A DNA stretch of 44,829 nt from Candidatus Uhrbacteria bacterium (GCA_003453595.1 DMOG01000015.1:1-44829); one strand, 5' to 3'; shown: positions 8,130 to 18,003, counted from the stretch's first letter. Notes: a model not told the origin generated them from the sequence alone. A program made the numbers and translations.

Positions 8130-8775
8130 AGTCATTGAGCGCTGATTTAATAATCTGTTCAAGTTCTTGAGAGGAAAGATAACCGCTGTATTGCTGGCCG
8201 TTAACAAAAATCGAAGGTGCGGCTGGAAGTGAAAGCTCGTAGGCCTCGTCTAAATCGTCTTGAACTAGTGATAATGTATTTTCTTTTGTTAAACATCGTT
8301 TGTAAAACCATTGCCAAATATCAAGATCATTAGCAATAGCTGGGTAGAGGTCTGAAGATAAAATATCTGAATTTACAATTAAGAGCTTTTGAAACTCCCA
8401 AAAAGCATTTTGGTTTTGCGCGCATCTAGCAGCAACAGCTGCGGCTTGCGCTTGCGGGTTTAAGCTTGTGTTAGGAAAATCCTTCCACACGATTGCTAGA
8501 TCATCAGGATATTTTTCTAAAAGCGTATTAAGTGATTTGGCCACTGAAATGCTTGTTTGATTAGCAAAATCTCCAAATTCAACAATGATGACTTTTGGAT
8601 TTTCAGCTCCTACGATTGGATTATCAGAAGAAATCGTGGGTTGTCCAGGTGTTTGTGTTAAATTTGGGAGATTTGTAAATTCAATTTTATTACCACTTGT
8701 TATAGAAAATAGCATTATCAAAAAGATAATTGCGATTATTAGAAAAAAGCCAATAACAAGATTTTTCATGCGCAT
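8122..8775 (-). CDS. DsbA/thioredoxin-fold protein lacking the CXXC motif
   Basis: A 217-aa protein with one N-terminal membrane helix (about residues 5-25) and an extracytoplasmic DsbA-like domain: VIIVEFGDF (beta strand), a helical insert (AFWEFQKLL.., SDLYPAIANDL), and the cis-Pro loop AAPSIFVNG near the C-terminus. In the family the strand is followed by F-x-C-P-x-C; here it reads F70-A-N-Q-T-S75, so both redox Cys are missing. It therefore cannot be a normal disulfide oxidase and may act as a chaperone or a pilus-assembly part. It follows the propeller gene by 1 nt and overlaps the Cys-rich pilin-peptidase gene by 8 nt. Confidence 0.8.
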   Translation of the reverse strand: MRMKNLVIGFFLIIAIIFLIMLFSITSGNKIEFTNLPNLTQTPGQPTISSDNPIVGAENPKVIIVEFGDFANQTSISVAKSLNTLLEKYPDDLAIVWKDFPNTSLNPQAQAAAVAARCAQNQNAFWEFQKLLIVNSDILSSDLYPAIANDLDIWQWFYKRCLTKENTLSLVQDDLDEAYELSLPAAPSIFVNGQQYSGYLSSQELEQIIKSALNDYE

Positions 8776-8776
8776 A

Positions 8777-9994
8777 TTATTTTAGATTCATGAAATTGAG
8801 CCGTCCGTATGCATCCAAAAAGTAAAGGATAGAGTCGTCATCGCTAACTGAGAGATTAAACATCTGCATATCAAGTGTTGGATATCCCAGCAGTTTTTTT
8901 GTTCCTGTTTTAAGATTAATTTCATAAAGTGAATCCGTGGCCGTGATAAGTCGATGGTCAAGACCTGATGCATCGGTTGCTTCGTCTGGTACAGCGCAAA
9001 TAATTGATAAGTCATTTTTAAAAGTACATTTTTCTACCCAGGTTTCAACTCCGAGGTTCATTCGATTTGATCCCACATCACCAGTTCCTGAAGAAACCCA
9101 AAGTGATGGCCGGTCGTTGTTCGCACTCCAGGCAACTGAATAAAGAAGATAGGTACTGGTAGGTGACCATGAAGCTGCGAAGTTTCCACCTTCAACAATT
9201 AAGTTTCCAGATTCCTCACCATCGCTGCCAATCAAATAAATTTCATAGCGACCAAAGCCGAGCGATGATGCGCCTGTTTGCGAAAATCCAACTATGGAAT
9301 TATTTGTTGAATAATTTACTGTGACTTTATCAGTATTTGTGCCTAGCGGTGTTAGAACTTCTGTTCTTGATCCATCGCTTGATGAGGATACGAGTGTATT
9401 TTGACTTGAGTCACTGGCCATGCTTTTGGAAACAACATTTTCTCCATCAGAAGAGAAGTCAAATTCTTCCCAATGACTTGGCAAAGTTGTTTGTTGATCT
9501 GTTAGAAAATTGTAAATGATATTGGTGCCATCAGGAAATTCTATAACGGCAATATCTGCGGTATCAGCAAAGACAACACTTTCTGCTTTGGGAAATGCTG
9601 CCGAGGAAAGAGCGATAAGTTCGCCACTTTCATCGATTTTATAAAATCGTCCATCTTGATTGTTGTAAAAAGCAATTCCAGTTCCTTCAATAAGTGTTGG
9701 TGATGTGACAACAGTAGCAGTAAGACGCTGAGTAAAAGTTGGTCCACCAATAGCAACGGGTGAAGGTTGTAGAGCACCCGATGTTTGATCTTGGACAGGA
9801 GTTCGTTCTCCAGCTTCGGGCGCACCTATTAATCCTCCAGCTGCACCTTCCTCGGTTGGTATGGTTGGTTCTTCCTGAATCATTGGCGCGGCCGTGAATG
9901 CAAAATAGAGTAGAGCTCCCATTAAAATAGTTACTGCTATTAATGTGATTATTCCAAGTATGCGTTTTGTGCGGTAGGTCATCATTTCAAACAT
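8777..9994 (-). CDS. Membrane-anchored beta-propeller-like protein
   Basis: A 405-aa protein with one N-terminal transmembrane helix (about residues 12-34), a Pro/Glu/Gly-rich linker (35-75) and an extracytoplasmic part made of repeated beta-strand units of TolB/WD40-like type (for example SWSPTSTYLLYSVAW, VVSKSMASDSSQNTL, LGVETWVEKC). The last blades read SVSDDDSILYFLDAYGRL. Proteins of this design are common next to pilus or type IV secretion genes in CPR genomes, but I cannot assign a function. It begins 6 nt after the upstream gene stop; ATGs at 9985/9982 are alternative starts. Confidence 0.65.
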   Translation of the reverse strand: MFEMMTYRTKRILGIITLIAVTILMGALLYFAFTAAPMIQEEPTIPTEEGAAGGLIGAPEAGERTPVQDQTSGALQPSPVAIGGPTFTQRLTATVVTSPTLIEGTGIAFYNNQDGRFYKIDESGELIALSSAAFPKAESVVFADTADIAVIEFPDGTNIIYNFLTDQQTTLPSHWEEFDFSSDGENVVSKSMASDSSQNTLVSSSSDGSRTEVLTPLGTNTDKVTVNYSTNNSIVGFSQTGASSLGFGRYEIYLIGSDGEESGNLIVEGGNFAASWSPTSTYLLYSVAWSANNDRPSLWVSSGTGDVGSNRMNLGVETWVEKCTFKNDLSIICAVPDEATDASGLDHRLITATDSLYEINLKTGTKKLLGYPTLDMQMFNLSVSDDDSILYFLDAYGRLNFMNLK

Positions 9995-10000
9995 ATGATT

Positions 10001-10987
10001 TTATAACATTCCAAGAGCAGAAGCTCCTATGGCGATTAACAAGAATATAAAGAAGAAAATAGCAATAATTGACAGTGAAAGAAAAATAGCAATTGGCAAT
10101 CCAATAATAGCTTGCCACCAACCCAGTGTCATTGATTCAATGGTATTTTCTATTTCAGAGCCGCCGTTGAATATGTCAGATGTGCCAGAAGAAATTAGTT
10201 TTCCAGCAGCTTCCATATCCCAAAATCTATAAAGAGGAGGTGGTTCTAGAACTGCCAACGGACCACTAAGGAATTTTTTTCCGTTATTTAATATTGCAGT
10301 TAGCGCTCGGTAAGCTTGGACAATGAAATTAAATATTGTTGGAAGTTCAAAATCTGCTGGGTCGATTCCATCAGCTAAACTGATTAGGTTTTCCGTTTCC
10401 CATCCCAGTTTTCCCATGGAGGCCACGGCTTTAATTGCCTGCGCTGCTTGTTGTGTTGCATCCTGAGCTTTGTTAGCAGCATTTTCTTTAGCTCGTTTTA
10501 GTTGTTTTTGACGGGTTTGGGCAAATAATTGGTTCATCTCTCCACTAATTTTTTGCATGGCAGCATTTTGGAATTCTTCGGTTTCAATTTGCTGTAAATA
10601 TTCTTGTTCGTAGGTTTCCTGCAGCATCTGTGATTCGCTGTCATAGTTAGATCCCTCAGGCGTTGTTTGTGGAAGTTTGTAGGATTGCATTTCTGATCGG
10701 ACTCGTTGTCGATCACGCGCTAAGCGTTCTTTATTTTCGGCCTCGAGTAGATTTTTCTGCAATAAAGAAGTTTGGGCATAGTCAGGTCGCTGTTGCACCA
10801 TTTGCAAATTTGGAAATGAATCTTGAGCAGGCATCATGTTAAGCTGAGTGCGAGAGCGGCGAGGTTGTCTTGATGCTAAAGTTGTTCGACCATTTTGTCG
10901 AACAGGTGTACGCGCGCGTTTGATACTCATTTGCGAACGCGTAAGTTGAGCTCTTGAGTTGAGCATTTGTAAGGCCTCTGGAGCCAT
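10001..10987 (-). CDS. Long soluble tail plus C-terminal membrane helix, unknown function
   Basis: The first gene of the envelope operon, 328 aa. The N-terminal ~90 residues are basic and Gln/Arg-rich and look disordered. Residues about 90-190 are strongly helical and probably coiled coil (QMLQETYEQEYLQQIETEEF, LFAQTRQKQLKRAKENAANK). The C-terminus ends in a long hydrophobic helix pair (from WWQAIIGLPIAIFL to ASALGML). This topology, cytoplasmic coiled coil with a C-terminal membrane anchor, fits a structural part of an envelope machine, but I do not recognise the family. ATG 10987 is chosen because a perfect TATAAT lies six bases before it; an in-frame upstream start at 11005 would lie outside that transcript. 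Confidence 0.65.
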   Translation of the reverse strand: MAPEALQMLNSRAQLTRSQMSIKRARTPVRQNGRTTLASRQPRRSRTQLNMMPAQDSFPNLQMVQQRPDYAQTSLLQKNLLEAENKERLARDRQRVRSEMQSYKLPQTTPEGSNYDSESQMLQETYEQEYLQQIETEEFQNAAMQKISGEMNQLFAQTRQKQLKRAKENAANKAQDATQQAAQAIKAVASMGKLGWETENLISLADGIDPADFELPTIFNFIVQAYRALTAILNNGKKFLSGPLAVLEPPPLYRFWDMEAAGKLISSGTSDIFNGGSEIENTIESMTLGWWQAIIGLPIAIFLSLSIIAIFFFIFLLIAIGASALGML

Positions 10988-10993
10988 GCCCTC

Positions 10994-10999
10994 ATTATA
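10994..10999 (-). promoter_or_regulatory. -10 box of the envelope operon (leaderless)
   Basis: On the minus strand a consensus TATAAT ends six bases before ATG 10987, so transcription should start at the A of the start codon. The -35 region is weak. It would drive the five genes down to radA. Confidence 0.6.
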
Positions 11000-11096
11000 G
11001 CGCAAAAATGGTTCTAATGTGAGTGAAAATGTGGATGAAAGGAAAGGGGAAAAGGGGATTGAGGTAGTAGGTTGGGAGGGGTGTAGGCTTTAATCC

Positions 11097-13340
11097 TCAC
11101 TTCAAAACAAATCCATCATTTTTGCAACAAATTGTGCAGGTTTTGATGCGTTTTGAGGCGATGATTGCGTCAAGAATAATTGGTTCGATATGTTGGGTAA
11201 TAGTTCTATCAATTCCTCGAGCTCCGAGTTTTTTAAGTGAAAGCTTTACTATCGTTCCGGCAATTTCCCTACTCATTTCGCATAATAAGCCTTTTTCCTT
11301 TATTCTTTGCGTAAGCTCATCAAGCTTTTTGTTTGCGATCTGAATAAGTGTTTGATCATCAAGCTTGTCAAACACGCAGATATCGTCCAATCGATTCATA
11401 AGTTCAGGTCGCAGGATGTCTTCTAGTGCTGAGCGCACATTTTGAGATTTTAATGTTTCTTCTGATCCAAAACCCATTGAACCTTTTTCAAAAAGTTCGC
11501 GTCCTGCATTACTTGTCAAGATTACAATTGATTGTCCAAACGAAAGTTCGCGGCCCGAGGCATCACGGATTGATCCTTCTTCTAAAATTTGTAAAAGTAG
11601 ATTGTGAATATCAGGATGTGCTTTTTCAATCTCATCAAACAAGATAACACTGCGTGGATAGTTACGAACATGATCAGCTAGAACATTTGTATCTTTGTAA
11701 CCAACATATCCAGCCGGAGCGCCAAGAAGTTTACTGGCATTGAAGGCTTCTTTATATTCTGACATGTCCAGTCTAAGCAGTGGCCTTGAGCCATTAAAAA
11801 ATGCCTTGGCAATTTGTTTGGCCAGTTCTGTTTTTCCAACACCGGACGGACCAACAAATAAAAATGATGATAATGGTTTTTTTGTATTTGCAAGTCCAGC
11901 ATGGGCGCGTTTTAGATGATGAACAATGTTATCAATGATTTTGTCTTGGCTAAGAACATTTTTTTTCAGAGTTTTATCAAGGTCGCCAAGCACTTGTTTT
12001 GTTTGGCGTTTTATTGTTTGCGTTGAAATGCCAGTTGCCTGAGATAGTGCCTCAATCACCAGCGATTGAGTGATGGTTTTTATTTCTTTATTTTGATTAC
12101 GGGCATAGGATCCTATTTCGTCCAAGATATCTATTGCCTTGTCGGGAAATCGTTTGTCTGGAAAATGTTCTTCGGCCAGATCTAAAACATAATCAATTAT
12201 CGCATCTGAATAACGCACCCCATGGTGTTTGCCATATGATTGTTTGACTCCTGACAAAATTGCGCGAGTTTCTTCTTTGCTTGGTTCTTCAACGGAAATT
12301 TTTTGAAATCTTCGTTCCAAAGCTCCGTCTGATTCAATCCATTTTTTATATTCTTCATAGGTTGTGGCGCCGATGCAACGAATTTCTCCTCGAGCAAGAG
12401 CAGGTTTTAAAATATTTGCCGCGTCAAGTGATCCTTGATTGGATCCAGACCCAACAATGGTATGAAGTTCATCAATAAATAAAATACTCTTTGGTTCATT
12501 GCGTAATTCATCAATTAATTGTTGCAAGCGAGCTTCAAAAGACCCACGGTACATTGTGCCAGCAATAAGTGATGCAAGATTTAGAGCATAGACTTTGTGT
12601 CCTTTTAAAGAATCAATAGAATTTTTGGTAATTCGTTGTGCCAGACCCTCAACGATTGCACTTTTTCCAACTCCGGGATCACCAACTAAAACTGGATTGT
12701 TTTTTGTTTTTCTTCCCAAGATTGTACAAACGCGAGCTATTTCTTGGTCGCGACCAATGACCGGAGTTTGATTTTTTTGATATTCTGTATTAGTTAAATC
12801 CTTGGCAAAATAATCAAGAGCGCGTTCAATGTCCAAGCTTTCATCTGACTCGAACATCGCGTCATCTTGTTCTCTATTGGGTGAGAGCGGAATTTGAACA
12901 GTTAATGCTAGCGTTTGTTTAAGTTGCAATTGCAAAGTTTGCATGTCAACACTTGTTTTGGCAAAAAAGTGTGTGATTTCATCAGGCTGTACTTGCAAGA
13001 TACCAGCTAGAAGGTGTTCAGTGCTAATAAATGAATGTTGATGAGCAGTGGCAGTGACAACAGCTTTTTCTAATATTATTTTTGTTTCTTCAGAAAGATT
13101 AGGAATAGTAGTTGGGAGTTCGTTGATTGCAGTTTGTTGTGCAAGATACTCGTCAAGATTTTTTCTTTGCACTCCGGCTTGCACGAGAAGTTTTGCTGCA
13201 ATTGAATCTCTTTGATCAAGTAATGCCCATAGCAAATGAATTGGATGAACAGTCTGTTGCTTTGAAGCAACAACCAGAGCCAACGATTTTGCCAAAGCTT
13301 CTTTTAAGTGATTTGTAAATTTCGAAGTTATTTCTTGCAT
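11097..13340 (-). CDS. clpC: ClpC/ClpA-type AAA+ unfoldase
   Basis: A 747-aa Hsp100 protein that would unfold substrates and feed them to ClpP. Visible parts are two Clp-N repeats (about residues 1-150), D1 with Walker A GDPGVGKS (about 218), [13 protein letters not shown] and [15 protein letters not shown], and D2 with GPSGVGKT (about 496), [13 protein letters not shown] and LTSNAGR. There is no long ClpB-type coiled-coil middle domain and no obvious UVR motif. The D2 loop SMGFGSE supplies the M-G-F type tripeptide that docks on ClpP, so a ClpP partner elsewhere in the genome is expected. It follows htpX by six bases and forms a quality-control operon with lemA and htpX. Confidence 0.88.
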   Translation of the reverse strand: MQEITSKFTNHLKEALAKSLALVVASKQQTVHPIHLLWALLDQRDSIAAKLLVQAGVQRKNLDEYLAQQTAINELPTTIPNLSEETKIILEKAVVTATAHQHSFISTEHLLAGILQVQPDEITHFFAKTSVDMQTLQLQLKQTLALTVQIPLSPNREQDDAMFESDESLDIERALDYFAKDLTNTEYQKNQTPVIGRDQEIARVCTILGRKTKNNPVLVGDPGVGKSAIVEGLAQRITKNSIDSLKGHKVYALNLASLIAGTMYRGSFEARLQQLIDELRNEPKSILFIDELHTIVGSGSNQGSLDAANILKPALARGEIRCIGATTYEEYKKWIESDGALERRFQKISVEEPSKEETRAILSGVKQSYGKHHGVRYSDAIIDYVLDLAEEHFPDKRFPDKAIDILDEIGSYARNQNKEIKTITQSLVIEALSQATGISTQTIKRQTKQVLGDLDKTLKKNVLSQDKIIDNIVHHLKRAHAGLANTKKPLSSFLFVGPSGVGKTELAKQIAKAFFNGSRPLLRLDMSEYKEAFNASKLLGAPAGYVGYKDTNVLADHVRNYPRSVILFDEIEKAHPDIHNLLLQILEEGSIRDASGRELSFGQSIVILTSNAGRELFEKGSMGFGSEETLKSQNVRSALEDILRPELMNRLDDICVFDKLDDQTLIQIANKKLDELTQRIKEKGLLCEMSREIAGTIVKLSLKKLGARGIDRTITQHIEPIILDAIIASKRIKTCTICCKNDGFVLK

Positions 13341-13346
13341 AATGTT

Positions 13347-14240
13347 TTATTGCCCCATTGCTCTGATACGGGCTATGCGTTCGTCGATTGGTGGGTGAGT
13401 TGCAAATAATTTTTGGAAGAATGAATAAGTGCGTCCGCGGGTTTCGCCAAAAGGATTTGTTATAAAAAGACAGGCAGTGGCGTGATTTGCGCGCGTCATT
13501 TTGCTCTGGCTGTCACGGATTTTTTCAAGTGCACCAGCAAGTCCGTCTGGATGTCGTGTTAGCAAACAGGCCGAGGCATCTGCCAAGTATTCGCGAGTTC
13601 TTGAGACTGCCAGGCGAATAAGTTGGGCAAACACTGGTGAGAGTGCTCCTATAATTATTGCTACTAAAATCAGCACAGGTGGAGTTTTTCTGTTCCGGTT
13701 TCCTGACAAAAGACCAACCCTAAATATAATATCTGCCAAAAGAGCAATTAGACCAACTAGCACAACAACAAGAGTCATTAGGCGGATATCGTAATTTTGA
13801 ATATGAGAAAGTTCGTGAGCAACAACTCCTTCGAGCTCAAGCTTGTTGAGTTTTTGCAAAAGACCAGTTGTAAAAACAATTTTTGCGTGTTCTGGATCGC
13901 GGCCTGTGGCAAACGCGTTTGGACTAGGGTCATCAATTAAATATATCTCAGGCAAAGGCATCCCGCTGGCGATTGTAAGATTTTCAACAAGTAAATAAAT
14001 TTCTTTGGCATTTTCTTTGGAAAGTTTTTTAGCGCCTTGGGTAAGGAGGATTGTTTTGTCAGCCAGATAAAAACTAATTAGCGAATAGACTATTGCGAAC
14101 AAAGCTCCCAGGATAATGGAAGCAAGTGGGTCAGCATCTGTCATGACACCAATGGCTAGAAAAAGTAATGTGATAACAATACATACTAAAATGAGTAGAA
14201 TCCAGGTGCGACGTTTGTTTGATACAATGTCTTGGTACAT
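13347..14240 (-). CDS. htpX: Membrane zinc metalloprotease HtpX (M48)
   Basis: A 297-aa M48 membrane protease that degrades damaged membrane proteins. Four hydrophobic helices are visible (two near the N-terminus, two after the active site), and the zinc motif HELSH lies in VVAHELSHIQNYD (about residues 138-150). The downstream Glu ligand is probably in TREYLADASA. The AFATGRDPEHA segment is typical of HtpX. It lies between lemA and clpC, an arrangement seen in many bacteria where LemA and HtpX are neighbours. A hairpin separates it from lemA and could lower its expression. Confidence 0.93.
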   Translation of the reverse strand: MYQDIVSNKRRTWILLILVCIVITLLFLAIGVMTDADPLASIILGALFAIVYSLISFYLADKTILLTQGAKKLSKENAKEIYLLVENLTIASGMPLPEIYLIDDPSPNAFATGRDPEHAKIVFTTGLLQKLNKLELEGVVAHELSHIQNYDIRLMTLVVVLVGLIALLADIIFRVGLLSGNRNRKTPPVLILVAIIIGALSPVFAQLIRLAVSRTREYLADASACLLTRHPDGLAGALEKIRDSQSKMTRANHATACLFITNPFGETRGRTYSFFQKLFATHPPIDERIARIRAMGQ

Positions 14241-14251
14241 ATAAATAATTA

Positions 14252-14287
14252 AGAGAGCTAACTATGGCTTACCAAAGCTAGCTCTCT
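14252..14287 (-). promoter_or_regulatory. Hairpin between lemA and htpX
   Basis: The arms AGAGAGCTA and TAGCTCTCT pair over nine bases, and the loop holds a second short inverted repeat (GCTT/AAGC). Only a weak T-rich tail follows in the direction of transcription, so it may be a partial terminator or an mRNA-processing hairpin that sets the lemA/htpX ratio. Confidence 0.5.
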
Positions 14288-14304
14288 GACTATTTTAATT
14301 TTTA

Positions 14305-14856
14305 TTAGAACTGAACTTCGAGAGCTATGTTTACACTGTCAGGAGCATCAAAGAAATCATATTTCTTAAATCCGAGCATACTGGCAATCATGTTGGTAGG
14401 AAAAACCTGCATCTTGGTGTTGAAGTCACGAACATTTCCATTGTAGAAGCGTCGTGATGCTTGAATCTTATCTTCGGCATCAACTAGTTCTTGCTGAAGG
14501 TGAAGGAAGTTTCCTGATGCCTTTAAGTCTGGATAGTTTTCAGAAACAGCAAATAATGATTTTAAGGTTTCTGTAAGCATTCCTTCTGCCTTTGCGTGAT
14601 CTGCAGGAGTTTTTGCTTGCATTGCATGTGACCTTGCTTCTGTCACCTTTGAAAAAACAGAATCTTCATGTTTGGCATAACCTTTTACAGTATTTACCAA
14701 GTTTGGAATAAGATCGTATCGACGTTTAAGCTGAACCTCAATGTCAGACCAGGCCTCATCAGTCCTGTTTCTAAGACGGATAAGTCCATTAAAAACCATG
14801 ACTAGCCAAAGGACGATTACTGCAACTACCCCTAATATAATATAAAGTATTTCCAT
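14305..14856 (-). CDS. lemA: LemA family protein
   Basis: A 183-aa protein with the LemA layout: one N-terminal transmembrane helix (about residues 3-24), then a long helical bundle. Signature segments are NRTDEAWSDIEVQLKRRYDLIPNL, the ENYPDLKAS..FLHLQQEL motif and the final FYNGNVRDFNT. The biochemical role of LemA is not settled; it is often encoded beside HtpX, as here. It is the first gene of the minus-strand lemA-htpX-clpC unit and is divergent from the phosphohexomutase gene. Confidence 0.92.
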   Translation of the reverse strand: MEILYIILGVVAVIVLWLVMVFNGLIRLRNRTDEAWSDIEVQLKRRYDLIPNLVNTVKGYAKHEDSVFSKVTEARSHAMQAKTPADHAKAEGMLTETLKSLFAVSENYPDLKASGNFLHLQQELVDAEDKIQASRRFYNGNVRDFNTKMQVFPTNMIASMLGFKKYDFFDAPDSVNIALEVQF

Positions 14857-14932
14857 ATTTGATTGTTAAGATGAAAAAAAGTAATATAAGTACATTGATA
14901 TATTATCATTTTTGATTAAAAAAACAATATCT

Positions 14933-16300
14933 ATGGATATCCCACGATCTATTTTCAAAGCCTATGACATTCGCGGATTTGTTGACTCGCAGATAACTGA
15001 AGATTTTTCAAAATCACTTGGGAAAGCGTTTATCACCCTTATTTCAAAAGAAAATCCTGGCAAACATTTAACAATCGCTGTCGGACGCGATATGCGTGAT
15101 TCATCTCCCAGGTTTCAAAAAGCATTAATGCAGGGGATGATCGAATCTGGCGCTGATGTAAAAGATATTGGCCTTGTTTCAACCCCCGCTTTTTATTTTG
15201 GAGTTGGATATCTGGAATGTGATGGAGGAATAATGGTTTCAGCGTCGCACAACCCTGCGGAATATAATGGATTTAAAATGACTCGCGATCATGCGCGTCC
15301 AGTTTCTGGAAATGATGGCATCAATAATCTTGCAGACATTATGGAATCTGATGCGTATCTGATTAGTGATAAAACTGGCGCGATTGAGGTTGTTGACGGA
15401 ATTCCTGAAAAGTTTGTTGAAATGAGTATTGATTTTGCTGGAGGTGATCCAATTCGTCCTCTCAAGGTCGTGATTGATTCCGGGAATGGAATGGGAGCGC
15501 AATATCTTGATTCATTTTTGCAAAAGTATCCGCAAATAAATTGTGAGAAATTATTTTGGGAACTTGATGGCAATTTTCCAAATCATGAGTCAAATCCTTT
15601 GAAAGAGGAGAATAATGTTGTGCTTAAGGAACGAATTATTGCATCTGGCGCAGATTTTGGGATCGCAACTGATGGAGACGGGGACAGAATTTTCTTTTTT
15701 GATGAACACGGCAAAACAGTTGAGCCTGCGATTTTGCGCGGTTTGCTTGCTCAAATTATGCTTAGAAAAAATCCAGGATCAACAATTGTTTATGATATTC
15801 GTCCTGGAAAAATAACGCTTGATATGATTTTAGAATCTGGCGGAAAACCATTTTTGGCTCCAGTTGGTCATTCATTGATTAAAAAAGAAATGTTAATTCA
15901 CGATAGCGTGTTTGGTGGGGAGTCGTCCGGTCACTTTTTCTATAAGTATCCAACAGGATCTTATGAAGGGCCAATCACGGTTGCTGTTCAACTGCTTCAA
16001 GAATTAACAAGAAAAAATGTTTCAATGTCAGAACTCGTAGCTCAATATAGAAAATATTTTCATTCAGGTGAGATTAATTTTGAGGTTGAGGATAAACAGG
16101 GAACAATCAAAAAGATCAAAGAACATTTCGCTGAAGGTGAGCTCAATGAACTTGATGGCATTACAATTACTTATCCAGACTTTTGGTTTAATATCCGCCC
16201 ATCAAATACTGAATCAATTTTGCGACTAACAGTCGAGGCTATTAATAAAGAAGCAATGGAAAAAAGGAGAGATGAGGTGATTGGGATAATAAGCAGATAA
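14933..16300 (+). CDS. Phosphomannomutase / phosphoglucomutase
   Basis: An alpha-D-phosphohexomutase of 455 aa that interconverts hexose 1- and 6-phosphates for sugar-nucleotide synthesis. The four family landmarks are present: the active-site phosphoserine loop MVSASHNPAEYNGFK, the metal loop DGDGDR in FGIATDGDGDRIFFF, the sugar-specificity loop GGESSGHFF, and the phosphate-binding loop RPSNTESILRLTVE. The GGESSGH loop is of the PMM/PGM type that accepts both mannose and glucose. The ATG at 14933 is preferred to the TTG at 14912 because it starts the conserved IPRSIFKAYDIRG. It is followed 3 nt later by the broken RhuM gene. Confidence 0.92.
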   Translation: MDIPRSIFKAYDIRGFVDSQITEDFSKSLGKAFITLISKENPGKHLTIAVGRDMRDSSPRFQKALMQGMIESGADVKDIGLVSTPAFYFGVGYLECDGGIMVSASHNPAEYNGFKMTRDHARPVSGNDGINNLADIMESDAYLISDKTGAIEVVDGIPEKFVEMSIDFAGGDPIRPLKVVIDSGNGMGAQYLDSFLQKYPQINCEKLFWELDGNFPNHESNPLKEENNVVLKERIIASGADFGIATDGDGDRIFFFDEHGKTVEPAILRGLLAQIMLRKNPGSTIVYDIRPGKITLDMILESGGKPFLAPVGHSLIKKEMLIHDSVFGGESSGHFFYKYPTGSYEGPITVAVQLLQELTRKNVSMSELVAQYRKYFHSGEINFEVEDKQGTIKKIKEHFAEGELNELDGITITYPDFWFNIRPSNTESILRLTVEAINKEAMEKRRDEVIGIISR

Positions 16301-16303
16301 TTT

Positions 16304-16822
16304 ATGGAAAATTGTGAATCAAACAACAAAATTATTATCTACGAAGGTGATGGTGGTCAGCCACATATTGAGGTGCGTTTAGAAAATGACACAGTCTGGC
16401 TTCCACAGGCAAAAATAGCCGAGCTTTTTGGTGTTCAGAGACCGGCGATTACGAAACATCTGATAAATATCTTTGAAAGTGGAGAATTAGAAGAGAAATT
16501 AGTTAGTTCCATTTTGGAACATACTGCTACTGACGGTAAGTCATATCAAACTCAATTCTACAACCTTGATGTCATAATTTCCGTTGGGTATCGTGTCAAT
16601 TCCGTAATGGCAACCAAATTTCGTAAATGGGCAACTGGGCGTCTGCGCGAGTACATTGTTAAAGGCTTCACGATGGATGATGAACGTCTGAAGAATGTCG
16701 GCGGAGGGGTATATTGGAAGGAACTGCTCGCCCGCATTCGTGATATCCGCGCCAGTGAAAAGTCATTCATAAAAAAATTGGGAAAAAATTGGAAAATTGA
16801 GTATAGAATGGGCGAGATATAA
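16304..16822 (+). pseudogene. Truncated RhuM-family protein
   Basis: RhuM-like proteins are usually about 330 aa. Here the first ~150 residues are well preserved, including VRLENDTVWLPQAKIAELFGV, the helix-turn-helix-like region AITKHLINIFESGEL, the YNLDVIISVGYRVNS signature and RKWATGRLREYIVKG..DDERLK. Similarity stops directly after the RDIRASEK motif; the final 17 residues (FIKKLGKNWKIEYRMGEI) are lysine-rich and unrelated, and no other frame resumes the family sequence. The 3' half has therefore been deleted, leaving a remnant of an acquired gene. RhuM homologues are carried on mobile DNA and near defence genes. Whether the 172-aa product is made is unknown. Confidence 0.8.
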
Positions 16823-16832
16823 ATGATGTTGT

Positions 16833-16861
16833 TTGATCATACTCTTGATTTACGATAGAAT
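16833..16861 (+). promoter_or_regulatory. rseP promoter (leaderless arrangement)
   Basis: TTGATC (16833-16838), exactly 17 bp, then TAGAAT (16856-16861). The predicted start point lies about three bases before the ATG at 16871. Confidence 0.65.
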
Positions 16862-16870
16862 AACAGCACT

Positions 16871-17959
16871 ATGATTTGGACTGTTATTCTTTTTTTACTA
16901 GTTCTCTCGGTGCTAGTTTTAGCTCATGAATGGGGGCATTTTGTGACTGCGCGTAAACTTGGGGTTAAAGTTGAAGAGTTTGGGCTTGGTTATCCGCCGC
17001 GAGTATTTTCCTGGCTTTCAAAAAAGACTGGTATTCGCTGGTCGCTCAACGCTATCCCAATTGGAGGGTTTGTGAAGATGTTGGGAGAAAATGGTGATCA
17101 GTGTCCACGAGATCCAGAAAGCTTTTGCGCGCAACCAAAAAAGGTTAGATTTACAATTTTGTTTGCTGGAGTGTTCATGAATATGATTGCTGCCGCAGTG
17201 TTTTTTACAATCGCGCTTGGATTTGGTGTATCGGCCATTGTTGAGGATTATAGTGGTAATGCCACTGTTGAGGATCGTGCTTTGGAGATTACTCAGGTTT
17301 TAGAAGCTTCACCTGCTCAGATTGCCGGACTGGAGATGGGCGACAGAATAATATCAATTAATGGTGAAGCGTTTACAAGTGGTGAACTTGCCCGCGATTA
17401 TCTGTTTAGTTTAAGTGAGAATACTGTGGTAGATTTTTCTATAGTTCGTGGCAATGAGAGTTTTATGGTTCCGGTTGTGCCATCTTATGTTGAAGAAATT
17501 GATCATATTGGTTTGGGAATTGCTTTGTATGAAACAGGAGTGGTTCATTATAAGTGGTACATGATTCCAATTGAGGGCATTAGATTAACAGCATGGTACA
17601 CAAAAATGATTTGTCTTGGACTTTTTGGCATGATTGTTAGTGCTGTATCAGGAAACGGTTTAGGCGCAGATGTTTCTGGCCCGATTGGCATAGCGGTAAT
17701 GACCGGACAGGCAGCGAAAATGGGATTTGTTTATCTTTTGCAATTTGGTGCAATATTGTCGATTAATCTAGCAATTTTGAACATCCTACCGATTCCAGCT
17801 CTTGATGGCGGACGAATACTGTTTTTGATCATTGAGGCAATTTCTGGCCGACCAGTAAATGGTAAGGTTGAGGCAATTATTCATAATATCGGATTTTTAC
17901 TGCTGATGCTTTTGGTGTTGGTCGTGACATATAAAGATGTACTTGGCTTATTTAAGTAA
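16871..17959 (+). CDS. rseP: Site-2 membrane metalloprotease RseP/RasP
   Basis: An M50 intramembrane zinc protease of 362 aa that cuts anti-sigma factors or signal-peptide remnants inside the membrane. The zinc motif HEWGH is in the first helix (LVLAHEWGHFVTARKLGVKVEEF), a PDZ domain follows (about residues 125-200; SPAQIAGLEMGDRIISINGEAF), and the third metal ligand is in NILPIPALDGGRILF near the C-terminus. Four hydrophobic helices fit the family. The upstream neighbour is the RhuM remnant and it has its own promoter; pheS follows 44 nt later. Confidence 0.94.
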   Translation: MIWTVILFLLVLSVLVLAHEWGHFVTARKLGVKVEEFGLGYPPRVFSWLSKKTGIRWSLNAIPIGGFVKMLGENGDQCPRDPESFCAQPKKVRFTILFAGVFMNMIAAAVFFTIALGFGVSAIVEDYSGNATVEDRALEITQVLEASPAQIAGLEMGDRIISINGEAFTSGELARDYLFSLSENTVVDFSIVRGNESFMVPVVPSYVEEIDHIGLGIALYETGVVHYKWYMIPIEGIRLTAWYTKMICLGLFGMIVSAVSGNGLGADVSGPIGIAVMTGQAAKMGFVYLLQFGAILSINLAILNILPIPALDGGRILFLIIEAISGRPVNGKVEAIIHNIGFLLLMLLVLVVTYKDVLGLFK

Positions 17960-18003
17960 AACATCCAGAATCCAATCCTGAATATTTTACTGCGAAAATT
18001 AGT

